Shown piece after piece: positions 35,026 to 47,480 of a DNA stretch of 64,000 nt. Source of the stretch: Melanocharis versteri (taxonomy: Eukaryota; Chordata; Aves; Passeriformes; Melanocharitidae); the NCBI GenBank assembly GCA_013397845.1, contig VZTG01006403.1:310001-374000 (forward strand), given 5' to 3'. The notes below the pieces were generated by a model. It was not told the origin of the DNA. It did not search any database and saw only the letters and a list, made by a program, of their open reading frames with translations. The position numbers were made by a program, and so were the translations under genes. Each line of letters starts with the position of its first letter. The stretch's first letter is position 1.

Positions 35026-37395
35026 CCTAAACCAAAGGATTTTAGTATTTTGAAATTCGTGGTACTTTTCTGTTAAAATGAAAAAAAACCCATGAAGTTT
35101 TAAGTTCAGTGATGTTAGTGAGATGTTAATGATCTACTCAGGACCCCTTGTGTTCAGGTTATGTTAGGCTATGCCATGATGTTATAAATGTGAGAAGTAG
35201 ATTTAAAGGAAAAAAAGTGCTCAAATGTTGGAGCAGAGTGGGCAGCAAGGGGCACTCTGAAGATTCAGGTGGATATTGAACTCTTCTAAGACTGTAGAGG
35301 ATTTCTAGATGAAGTTAGTTTCTTCAGATTCTCAATTATGAAGGGAAAGAAGGTAAAGCTTAGAATTTGACAGCAAGAACCCAGTTTTCTGAGAGTTAAA
35401 TAAAAGTCCTGAGTAGGTAAGGCAAACCAGAAACTTTGGTTTGTGATACAGGAAGCGGATGGGAATGGAGAAACAGGAAACCTGGTCTCTTCTGGATCTG
35501 TGAATGTCACAACCAAATGCTGTGTAATGTTGATACTGTGGATTAATCCAGAGTTTTCAGTCAACTACTGTATCTGCATCTTGAAGTAGATTATTACATT
35601 ATTGAGTTAGCAAGGAATTGGAAAGAGCTCCCAGGCAGTCAGGTCACTGAATTAAGAATAAATTGGTAGCAAGTGAATTAGTGATTTCACGAACAAAATG
35701 AGATGTCCAGACTCGAATTGCCGTTAACAAATTTGGCTTCTGTGAAATTTTCTAATCCCTTTATAATCCATTTTTGCTGTTGTGTTAGGTATCTGTTGTG
35801 TAGCTTGTTTTCCACAGTTGCAGCGTAGAATACGTCTTGCATTGACTTTCTGATACTTTTAGGATGGTTACTCAGTGAACCTTTTGATAAATCCTGTTTG
35901 TCTAACAATTCATACTAAATGTAGACAGCTATTTTAGTTATGAAATTTCCATTGTTAGGTTCATATTATTTTTGAATATCTGGACCTTACCACGGTGTAT
36001 TGTGTTGATATTCTTCTATCAACGTAAATTTAAAAGGTGTTGCCAAAGATTAACATTCAGAAGCCAACCATGGGGTTTTTCAAAACTGTATAGCATTGAC
36101 TCATTCAAAGTCAATTCTGTAATCTGTTAACAGGAACTACAGCTTTTCAATTTAATGATGCTAATGATATTATAATGCCTGAAAAGTACTTCACTTAGGC
36201 TTTATATCTAACTTAATGTTTAAAACATGGGATTTGTTTCACCATTCCTCTGCTGCATACTCATGTGCTTTTAATGCTGTTTTGTTAGCATTTACTTTTA
36301 TTAAAATCCACGAAATACGGGAACACTCCAAATGCATGTCAGAATTAACACCACAAATAACTACACCTGACAGTCCTTCCTCTGGATTACCGTCACCTTA
36401 TGTATGTTCTTTAGTAAGTCTTCATTACAATGAGGTAGGCAGATGGATGAATTGTAATAGGCCAGTGCTTGAGTTTAAGATTAATTTCTTAACTGCTCTG
36501 TGCTCCTCTTGTATGGTGACAAGTTACATGAATTGGTGTGGCATGGAACAAGTAGGAAGGAAGCAATTGGTACATTCAGTGACCCATGAAAACTGATGTA
36601 GCAGAAGTTTGTACTTGGTTTATGGCATTGTAATTCAATTTTTTTTTTAATCTATATGCTTTGTAAGATGGGTAAAAATCTCAGCATATTGCCACTGTAA
36701 CAGGTCTTTTCTGGCTTTCATTGAAATAAATTCAATAAAAGAAGCAGCTGATTATAATTTGTAATGAAAAACAGAATCAAGTGGGGAAAAATGGCCACTG
36801 AAGCTGAATTCAAACGAAATTGTTGCACTTACAAATAAGGTAGTGGAATGGAACAGCTGGGTTGCCTGTTTGCTCTTCCTTGTGATCTACATTAAGGGTA
36901 TGGTACATACTGTGTAGTTATATAAGTGGTATGTGTGTTAGCAATCCAAAGAACATTTAAAGTTACCATACTAATATGATGATCACTAAGTGGAAAGAGT
37001 GACATACAAGATGATCGTATAGATCTGAAAAGTAAATTATTTCCCTGTGTCCACAAATGTGTCTGAAGATTTTGTGCAGTGCATACAATGCTGATAAATA
37101 ATAACCTGGAGTTAAAAGGCATGAGGACTAGAACTTTGGGGTTCATATTTGCAACTGTACAATTCTGTTGAATGCAGGAAAAGCTACTGACTTAGAGGTA
37201 GACTAATGTATTAAAAGCAGATCAGAAAGCATTCCATAAAAAAGAAATTAGTATATGTTTTCTAATACTTATTTTACATATTATTTCAATGAGGACTATG
37301 TATGAATTTAATTTATGGCAGCATGTTTTGAGTAGAAGAGTTGGCTTGGAAATGCCATCATAACAATGGAATCAGTGGAGAGGCCTGTTTGAAGA

Positions 37396-37446
37396 TAATT
37401 TTCTTGTTATATTATTTTAATATTTATATTGAAAACAAGAAAATTA
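37396..37446. repeat. Inverted repeat, 13-bp arms, AT-rich loop
   Basis: TAATTTTCTTGTT at 37396-37408 is exactly complementary to AACAAGAAAATTA at 37434-37446. The 25-base spacer is almost all A and T. This could form a hairpin or be a remnant of a small inverted-repeat element; no target-site duplication was found. Confidence 0.85.
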
Positions 37447-38438
37447 CAAGTAATCGATCACCCCTTTCTTTTACACTCATTAGGAGATGATATAAAATGT
37501 TTTGTGAAATAGTATAATAAATTGCATATAGGTGTATATATTATGGGTTAAGAGAGCAATGAAAATGAAATGTCCTAGTCCAACATGCCTGGTGGCAAAT
37601 TTCATATTGAGTTGAGTTTTCTCCAAGGAAAGAGAAATTTGTTAATATGTATGTAGCACTTTATAAATTCAACCTGATTCTCTTCTCAGCAGAAGACTTT
37701 CTAAAGAACATTTAATAATGTCTGTACTTCCCAAAAATATCAATGCAAGGCTGAGAGAGGGACCCTGTTATGTTCATGATGTTTTCATGAGACAGCTATG
37801 AAAAATGAAGCTTCCGTATCAAAGCATAATGTCAAAATCAGTAATTTTTAGGATTCTGACATCTCAAAACTTCGAGGCCACATTTTAAAGACAGGCATTC
37901 AGCCATACAGACCTTTACAATATTGAATAAGACCACTATGTGGCTCAACAAAATAATTGTAGTCCTGAATCTTGGACAACAGAATACCTGGAATTGAAAC
38001 AGAATTTGTACTGTGGTCTTTCTGGTTTAGGTAACCTGGAATGAATGTCAGCAGTGATAACTGCAAGATGTAGACATTGAGAAATATGTCCTGTTGAAAA
38101 ATCAAGTGTGAAATCTCTCTGGGCACTTTGAATTAAATGTTCCCGCTCATATAGTTTTGAGTAAAAAAAGAGAAAATTCCACTCAGTTAGATAGAAGAGC
38201 TCTAGTTAGGGGTATGATTACTTTCAAAATTAGCTTTAAATCTTTCAGTTAGTTAAATTCTGTAGAAAACACATCCCCAGTTGTCCTGTTGTTTTGTTCT
38301 GATCCTATAAATTGACAGGGAATCAAAATATTTGCTTTAGGTAACGAAGCTTGATATATATTCAGCGAAGAGGCTGAAACACCTGCTGGGTAACAAGAGG
38401 GAATTTGGGGTGTCCGAACTTAAAAGACAGAAGCAATG

Positions 38439-38464
38439 CCATCTAGATGGTGGAACCACCATCT
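38439..38464. repeat. Nested palindromes with YY1-like halves
   Basis: CCATCTAGATGG (38439-38450) is a perfect 12-base palindrome. It overlaps AGATGGTGG-AA-CCACCATCT (38445-38464), an inverted repeat with perfect 9-base arms around AA. Each half carries ATGG/CCAT cores, and the right half continues to CCATCTTGG, similar to the YY1 site. Confidence 0.85.
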
Positions 38465-40780
38465 TGGAGAGCTTCAGCCTACCCACGTTGACATCCTTCC
38501 TCTAATTTTTGTCTGAGGAAGCATGAGCCATTTATTGGTCTGTAGCATGGTTTTGACTACATTTGGCTGTGGTCTGTGCTTTCTTTAGATTTGTTGATTT
38601 ATCTCCATTTCTCTAATAAATAGACCAATTTCCAAAAGATGTACCTTTAGAAATCTTAACAATGAATAGACTTCCTTGCTGAAAGGAATGCACATCCTGC
38701 TGCAAATGGAAAATATGCATGAACTCTTAATACACAAAATTTTTCCTTAACAATCTTTTCTCTTGTCACTTGTTTGAAAAAACATTTGTCACATCTTATT
38801 GCCTACTTTTTTTTTTTCCTTATTTGTGAAAAAACAAATTGCGGTGTTGTGTGATGAAGTACAGTAAATGCATGGTAAATCCCCTGGCTTATTTTGTTCA
38901 AGCAAAAGTCAGTCAGAGAGGTTTCTTTTCAAGACCTTGGAATTTCACCCTGGAAACTTTTTTTTGAGAAATCAGTATTTGAAGTTAATAAGGAATATTT
39001 TTTCTTCTGATTAGGTTTTTTCTCTCTGGAACAGTTCAATTGCTAACAGGCAGCTTCTTACTGCCATCCATGATTTACAGCCCATAGTTGTTTGGGACAA
39101 AATAAATATAAGAATCGCTTTCAGTGCTTGATTCATTCCTTATCATCATTATTCATGAAATCTTTTGAAGGAAAAGATTGGAAGCTGACCTGATTCCTGA
39201 ACCTCAAACTGACCTTTACTAAATGTACTTATTTAGGAAAAATATTAATTTAAAGAAGCTGCTTGCTAATAGTTTTAAACTTGAATAAATTTATAATTTT
39301 CCTTCTGCATCAGTATAGTAATGATAGTCCTCTAACTAAGCTACTGCCACTTCTACAGCAGGATTTTGGTCAAATGTGAATCAAAACAACAAACTTCCTC
39401 ATAAAAATTCTTGGTTTTTTCAACATGTTTTTATGGCAAGTTGATTACCTGTTTGAAGATACTATTTTCTGTTGCTCTTGGATTAAAAAAATTATACTTT
39501 GATAATAGCTTTAAAAGGAATTTTGTTTCATATTACCCCCCTGGAATGTTAGCTATTTCTCTGTATTTTTCTTTGGAATATTTTTTTTTTCTCCTATTTG
39601 CATTGTGGGGTTTTTTTTCCCCCTTGGCTGGTTTGTCTTGTCATTAAACTGTGGAGCTTAAACCAATGGAGAAACAAAGTCTGACTAGAAAACAACTCAA
39701 TCAGGAAAAGTTAAAACCACCTGGTGGCCTATTGCTTCTGAGCATAAAACATACCTTTCAAATTATTCCCAAAAGAATTGAAGGAAAACGTTTTAGAAAT
39801 GATGACTAGAAGCACATTTTAATGTAATATTTTAAGTGACTGGCTTTTCACCGGGTCTGGCCTTGTAAATGTGATGGATCAGTTCTGAAACACCTGCCTT
39901 GAAGTGAACCAGTGATACCTTTCAACACCTTAAACCACTGGCCAGGTCCTGCATCTCAGACAGCAAATGTAAGTAAAGGACATGATGTCATCACTCCGCT
40001 GTGAGGGTGCCTGGATTAAAATGCTCTGCTGTCCGGGGAGAGGGACCCCAGGAAAGAGGAAAGTGGGGCTGAATCTGTCATCCCTGAAGTAGGATCTTGC
40101 ACAGTGAAAATACCACAGTGGTCATACCGAGACATGACAGCATGCAGCAAGGTTGCTACACAAAATCAGACTTACAATGCACAGTGGGCCGAGTGACAAT
40201 AGGGTAATTGTTGTACACCGAGAGGCTTAGAAATGGACTTCTTGTGCTTAATGCCTGCAAAAGTTCCTGCGGGTGAGGCATGCATAAAGGCAACATTATG
40301 TACTGGGTTATAGGTTATTACACTCTGAGTGCTATGAGTTTGTTTTTTTTTTTGCCAATGTGCCAGAATGGAGGTCTGTTGCACTCCCCACATCCTTTTT
40401 GGCATCATGTGTCGACTGAATTTGCCTGTTAGCCCTTTGGTAATCTTCTGCCCAAATTCTGACTAGGGCAGATTTTTAGTTTTGCTGCTACTGGCTCGGA
40501 ATTGGGTGTCCTTTGGTAACACATGCAACATGGATTTGCTGTTAACCTGCACGTTAACCTGCCTCTGCCTGGGGAGGCTTGCATAGACTGAGGTCACAGA
40601 AACTGTTGACCTTTAAAGGAAGCAGATTGGGAAGGGCAAGAAGGTGTTGTTCAGGTAATTATTTAATTTTAAGGTTGTTCATGACATGCAGCGAAAACAG
40701 AAAACAGCATGTTTTATTGATCTGTTTTTTTCTCTAAATTATATAATGTGATGTTTGGAATTACGTTTTTGTAATGTAGA

Positions 40781-40816
40781 TATTGTTGTTATTATTATTG
40801 TTATTGTTGTTGTTGT
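40781..40816 (+). repeat. TTG/TTA trinucleotide microsatellite
   Basis: A mixed run of TTG and TTA units over about 36 bases. Confidence 0.9.
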
Positions 40817-43800
40817 CACCATCACAAATAATAGTAAGAGTGATAATAGTACTTCCTGTCAGTTGTCCTAGAAGGTAAGTATTTGTTCTACCTGGTTTAA
40901 TTCTAAACTGTACAAGTTCTGGTTATGGACTGGGTAACGATCTCAACGTTTTGGTGATATGGAGGTACGTATTTGCACACTTCCAACTATTCATGTATGC
41001 ATATATTCTGAAACTCAAAACACGTTTTGCCTGAAATCTGTTAAATAGTTTGACTATATTTGTTATTAGTTTAAATCAGACTGGTACTATTTTGTGGCAC
41101 ATGAAATCAAAAATTATTTTCCATTTCTCCTTACTCAAATTAGATAGATTTTTAGAATCCCATCTTGAAAATGCAGAATACAATGATTATTAAGTAATGG
41201 AGTAAACATTGAAGGATTAGATAGAAAGTGAAATGTAATTCCTGTTTTAATAACTGTATTAAGATATTTTATTAGCAAAATGAGTCTGGCTGTGGCCTTC
41301 CTCACCACTTGGGTTTGGTAGCAAAGATCATGAATGGCTTGACAGAGCATAGTTTGCTGGTTTTGGTTAGCTTGTGTGTCATTCTTGTGCATAGGATCAC
41401 TTTTTGGTTTCAGCTACTTCAGCATAATTTAAGAGTGATCAAATCAAACTAATTTCTGTGAAATTACACTTATCTTTCAGTACTTGAAATTTTGCATTGT
41501 TTTTTCCTCTGTTTGAAGAGTCTCAGGAGGTATCAGTACCAATGTGTCGAAAATATTTTTATTAGAGAAGCTTTCTTTTTCAGTGCATTGCTATGCTGTG
41601 AATCATTAATGCTAGAAATGTGCTATTAACTTTACCTATTTTTTTCACCCTTAACTTGTCCTAAGGGTTATCTAGTTTGTTATACTGTCAGTGTTTGAAA
41701 AGCCGTGCTGTGATTTCTAAACAGTAAAGTGTAAGTTAGAGATGTGACTGAAACAAACATAAATTTAGCTGATACGGGCCCTTCTCATATTTAAATTTGC
41801 CAGCCCCCAAAAATATACCTAGTAAAAGTTCCATTTTTTTTTTTTCACTTCATATTCCTTGCCATTTCTAAAAAGTGCATTGAGGGCAGATTATTTCTTG
41901 GAGATTATTTGCTTGTTTGTAACATTAAAAGGAAAATACAGCTGTCCTTCTGCCAAGAGGAAGATTTTCCATCAACTGCTGACCTCCTATATTTGGTCTC
42001 ATTGTTGTATTTGACCTTTTTTTTGGTATGTGGCTTTGTAAACGTTATATTGTATGACTGCTGAGTTTTTTATCAACCAGGTAGAATCACAAATACGAAT
42101 ATCACCATAAATATCCTAAGTTACTTGTTTATAGAAGTGTTGTTCTTCTTCCCTGGTCTTCTCCATGCTGGAGGAGCAGGAAGAGAAGTGCTGGAAGTGA
42201 CTCCTGTGTCTTTCACGCCTGGCATTGGGTGTTCACATATTTAAAATTCTGGGCCCTAAGTATGTTTATATTTCCCAAGGAAGTTTAAAAAAAAATCTGT
42301 TTATTTCTCCAAGGAAATCCATATAAGGCAATTTTTTACGTTCCAATAAAAATCATGGTTCCCATTAGTATGATTTTTTGGGATGACTAAAAATGTTTTG
42401 GATATTGCCTTTAATGCACAGCATGCTCAGAAGTAATTTTGCTTTCTTCTGTGGAAATGCTTAATTTTTCCAGCATACAACACACAGTAAGTTTGAAAAC
42501 AACAGTCAGAAACAAAGACTACCCTGAATTAATAGCTATTAGCTATACCCACTACTATTCACAGCAAAGGAATGTCATATTCTGTAAAATTATTGAGAAG
42601 GCATGTGAATCGAAATGCAATAGATGAATTTTTATGATGGATTGAATATGTTATTAACATTCTTCCTTCTCATGTTGCAGGCTTATATTTTTAAATAGTG
42701 GGGCTGATATCTTTCAAAACCCTTCCTTGGCTCTGAAAAAACAACAAAGTTTGTGAGACAGTGCAAAACCCCATTAGCATAAATTGTGTGTTTCGGTTTA
42801 GGTAGCAGTAAACTCTCACCCAAAGAAAACAAGTTAGCAAATGTGCAGGCTGAATCTTTTATTTACTGCCCAGCATTTTACATTTAGTTTACATTTGTAA
42901 TAAGAGATTCCATAATTTGAAAAGTGTGATTTTAGAGGTGTATCATAAACATAGCTGCCAGACAAATGATACTGCTTTTTGTAAATATTCCATTAAAAAA
43001 AGTAGAATCTATTGGTGTTCTTCTCCCCACCTTTTCAATTTGTATTTTGTACCCATTTTACTAGTCCTACAGTAGGTTTATAATTTAATAATATCTTTTT
43101 TTGGGTGAAAAGGGAGGATAGGTCTGCAAATATACTATATTGAGTTTCTGCAGAGGTATTCTCACTGTGGGATGATAATCTTGCTCTGGCTTTAAGAATA
43201 AAAGCACAGATTTGAAATGGAATAGTGTAAATTTCAGAGCAGGAAGCCAAGAGATGTATGTTTTTATATGGATTCTAGCCAATGTCAATTGCATAAGAGC
43301 AGTAATCTGGGGCGTGACTTGGGTATCAGTTTTGTTACACATTCAAACTGTTTCTGAATCTTATTTATTTTTGTTTTAATCATTGGAATTTTCCCAAATG
43401 TAACAAAGCCAAGCAATTCATACTCTCTGCATATTCTTTGCCAGTAACTGAAACATGTATCAGAATTAAAAGGCTGGCATAAGGCTGATTTGTTTTATAT
43501 TTTCGTTTGGGTTTTTTTTCTCACCTTAAAAAGGGTTCTGACTGGGATTTCCCTTAGAAAGAGAGGAGAAAAACCTTTCATGCCTTGGATGCATTACTGA
43601 CAATCCATGTTATTGTTTGCTGGAAAAGCATCTCCCTGCAGTGAGGTAAAGTTAGTTTTAAACTGCACAGGGATTGGGGTCAGTATAAACTGGCAGCTTA
43701 ATACTGTTGTATCCTGCAAATATTTTCTTTTCATGACCAAAAATGATAATTTCAGGACTGTGACTTATTTATTTGTATGTATTTTTCCAACAGGTAGTTA

Positions 43801-45963
43801 TGTTATCTTAATTGAGATTATTACTTTTTTCTAATTACAGGATTCCACTTTTTACAGGCATATAATATAAATTGTAAGATTTTAATTACTGAAGAAGGTT
43901 AAGTGTAGTAAAGTGTAAGCAAGGCTATTCCTCACTTTTTAATAATTTTAAACTTTCCCAAAGTTGGTTCATTTTTCTTCATCCCACTGTTTTATAAATA
44001 ATAGTAGTTTTGAGGGGAAGTTTAAATCAGCTGCTGTATGGATGATAACAGGAAAAGGCAAAGGAACCTTTGTATTATAATGGCATTTATCAAAAAAACT
44101 GGGAAAAACGTACCCAATTCCTTTCCTAGAAGCCTTAAGCCTGTCTCGTGGAGCATCTGAGTTCCGACTGTGTTCCTGACTGCCAATCCTGGGCAATAAT
44201 GCTCTCCACATTTTTCCCTCTCTTGCTGAGTCCTACGTTGTCCCTTGGTGATCTGAGGAAGGAGGGAGCAAGGGAGATGGTGGTAATACTGGAATTCCAG
44301 GAGAACAATGACAACCAGCTACTGGGAAGCTGAAGCAAGAATGTAAATTTCAGTGGAGTGCAGGATGAAAGCACCTGCATCACGATGTCGAGAGAACGCC
44401 AATTGTGCGCAGGCATGCTGTGCTCTGAAGACCAGCCCTGTGTAGTCTGGTCAGCAGCAGGGATCAGGGGAAGAGAAAAATATCTGTGCAGAGAGGTTGT
44501 GATGTTGTGCATGGTGCTCTGGCTCTATCTAGCTCACCTATTTGATTCCTCATAATCGTGCCAAGGTGTGATGACCTGGTGGGATGCTGAGAGACATCAC
44601 CTCTTCTAATAAAACTTCCATTAATCTTAAGGAAGAGTCCCCATCTCCTTGGAAGTTTGAATGTTTCAGGAACCGTGGTTCAAATAGTTGGAATTAGGAA
44701 CAGGAAGAGTGGGATAGCAGTCATCTTCCAAGTGAAAAGAGGTACACAGACGTTATCGTGGTTTAGGTAGACTAACACCAGGAATTCCTCCTTCAATCTA
44801 TTCACTCTGCAGGCTTCAACAGGCGCATTGGTTTGCAGATACTGTCACCTTTTACTTATGTCTGCTTGAGTCTGGCCTTGATTTGATGAGATTTTGGAAA
44901 TTATTTTTATGGGCCAATGCAATACTCAAGCTTGTTAATTATAAGCAAGTGCTAGCATTTGGAAAGTTTTAAAACTCAGCAAGGATAGATTTTTGGTAGG
45001 ATCAGCAAATCCACATTCCTGGCCTGTAACCCACATAGTCATATCTTGTTGCTGCTACTTGAAATTCTGTAGTCAATGCAGCTTTTCTAGAATGGCTGTA
45101 GTTTAGAATTTTTAAAACATTGGGGAAAAGTTTTCCTAGCTTCAATTTTGCAAAAAAACCTGAGCTATATATTAAGATAAACTTGAGAAAAACAAAACAA
45201 AAACCCCCACAGCCTTAAGTAAAATGCAAATATGGAAAATACTGGCTTCGCAAATGATTAATGTCTGACAAAAAAACCAGCTGATGGCAAAACCTGACAA
45301 TAGAGCATATGAAGCAAGCCTGTGTTTTTGTGTGAATGAGAGCACACCGGTGGTATGATAAGAGAAGGTGTGATTTCGAATTAGTTTCTGAGTTGTAGCA
45401 GCTGAAACTCTGTTTCAGGAGAAAACTTCCTTCCCTGTGGCCAGATTTGGTAGAAGTAATCGTATTTCCATGAAAGTTAGGTGTGTGAATACCCTGGGCA
45501 GTCTAGAATCTAGACTTGAATAATGAAGTAGGTAATTATGATATGCTGTAACAGCATTATTAATCTTCAAGTTTATTTTCCTCATGAGTAATAAAAGTAA
45601 GTTAGTAAGTTTAAGATTTTTTTTTTCCCCATGCTTCTTGTCATGCATTTATTCTGTGAAAAATGGCTTAAAACATTTCCTTTGATAGCATCTTCAGCTC
45701 AGATTGAGTTCAATATGTTTATTAGACTCAGTTGTGAAGTTTCAGAGAAATTTCTGACAAGCTCGTGTTTTCAGAAGACCAAAAGTGTTGCTGTTTGAGG
45801 GACTACAAAATCAGTATTCATTATCTCGGAACTGATCTGGCATCACTGAAAGAAGTGTTATTTTTGCTTTTTGTAGATAAATATTTCCTTCTTTTCTTTG
45901 CAGCTTACTTTGCATCTTTCTCTAATTCTTGTAAAGACATGAAATAAGATTTTTCATTATTAC

Positions 45964-46080
45964 ACAGGTGCTCTGTCCTTGGGGATATTCAGAACATGCC
46001 TGTGGTTGACCTGATAGAAGTTGGTCCTGCTTTCAGAATATTACAGGTCTTTTCCAACCTCTATTATTCTATCATTCATG
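45964..46080 (+). mobile_element. CR1 LINE 3' end, plus strand
   Basis: The sequence GTTGACCTGATAGAAGTTGG, TCCTGCTTTCAGA, CAGGTCTTTTCCAACCTC and TATTATTCTATCATTC matches the CR1 3' end that carries GGTTGGACCTGC, TTCCAACCTCTGC and ATTCTATGATTC. It is 5'-truncated, ends in the octamer repeat and lies in the direction of GMDS. Confidence 0.9.
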
Positions 46081-47423
46081 CAGTGGAAATTTTATACATG
46101 ATCATGCACAGACCCTTAGTTCTACATGAAGGATTAAGAGTGTAACAAAGAGCTTAATCATTAATTGTTTGGCTTAAGAAATGGAAGGAATGTGAGCAGT
46201 GGAGTTACTCTATAGAGGGTACATGAGTCAAACATACTTGAAGGGAGGAGATCTTGGTTCTGCTGATGTCATAATTTTTTTTCTAATTTGTCCAAAAGAG
46301 ATAGACTTCTATGAAGTTCAATGCATAAAATTAAATTCAAAATAGGTCAAAATCAGAAGTGAAGTGTGAAGAAATAAAGTGTAATAATACATCTTGTCAG
46401 AGTATGCTATGTATGCAATTCAGTAGAAGCTAGAATGAATATATTTAGTTAATTTTGTGTCTGCTTGATGGACTGAATGAGCTTTCTATTGCTCCTTTTG
46501 CATTGTCTGATTCCTTTGCATAAGATCAAAAAGAGACAACTAGGGAAGATAATTTTTCAAAGGGAGTATTACAGTTATTTAATTTTGCTGAAATTTTAAT
46601 TATATGTAGCTGTGTCTTTCATATACTGCATTTCCCATGTAACTCAGCTGATTACATGTGTTCATTAAGAGCATATGATATTTTTTTCTCCAAGTCTTAG
46701 TTCCAGAAGTCCCGTTAGACATCCCAACAGTTATGTCACAGACCTAGCACATTATTTGTTGAAAGCGTCTCTAGGTAGGTCCTTAGGGCTTTTACACAAT
46801 CTCTGCACACTCTTCTTAATTTGTTTCCAATTCCATCAAATATGTGCTAAGCTGTAGCATAGTTTTGTGTTATAAAGGTGATGTGAAAAAATGGGCTAAA
46901 ATCCTTATTCTATCATTTTTGAACTTGGTTTACTACTTATTTTTTCCGTAATTATTGCAGTAGTAAAACCTATTCTTGTCAGAATAAGCAGGCAAGTAGC
47001 TTGTCTTTGGCTGTTGGAGAAGAAAGCTGAGTTTGAGTGTGGGGAGGCTTGTCTTGCAAGAGGATGTGTAGAGGGCAGGTTTCACACCCAAGCATAATAT
47101 TGTCATCAATGAAAGCTTTACACTTCAGAACTAGGAGCTGAAAGGTGTGTGTTCCACTAGCATGATGGAAAACCTGCTTCGTAGCATGTCTTGCTTTTTT
47201 GTGTAACACAATATAGGCTCAGATACCTGTTAAAATACATTTTTACAGAAATGTGTAGCCTTCTTGAGAGCTGAATTTTTTCTTACTTCGTTGGTTTATC
47301 CCTCAAAATGTATTAAATAGTGAAGTGGCAAAATATTTGAAGATTCCATTTCTGCTTAACCCCTTCCCATGCAATTTTATTTTATGTTTGTAGGAGTTAT
47401 GTTGAGAAGAGGACAGAAAGTGC

Positions 47424-47480
47424 AGTTGTGTTGTTGTTTGCGTTGTTGTTTTCTGTTGTTGTGGCTTTTTGTTTGGTTGT
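47424..47480 (+). repeat. TTG-rich low-complexity tract
   Basis: Interrupted GTT/TTG units over about 57 bases. Confidence 0.8.

Larger units (their letters stand above)
35026..45963 (+). other. GMDS intron stretch with palindromes
   Basis: About 10.9 kb without a supported gene. It contains the AT-rich hairpin at 37396-37446, the nested palindrome at 38439-38464 and a TTG/TTA microsatellite at 40781-40816. G+C is somewhat higher around 39840-40130 and 44130-44650. Frames of 126 codons (36216-36596, +) and 125 codons (44135-44512, -) have no recognisable motif. Confidence 0.7.

Noticed and set aside
44135..44512. A 125-codon minus-strand gene overlapping plus-strand frames
   Set aside because: Frames on both strands overlap in a locally G+C-richer patch, which lengthens open frames by chance. 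No motif or splice context was found.
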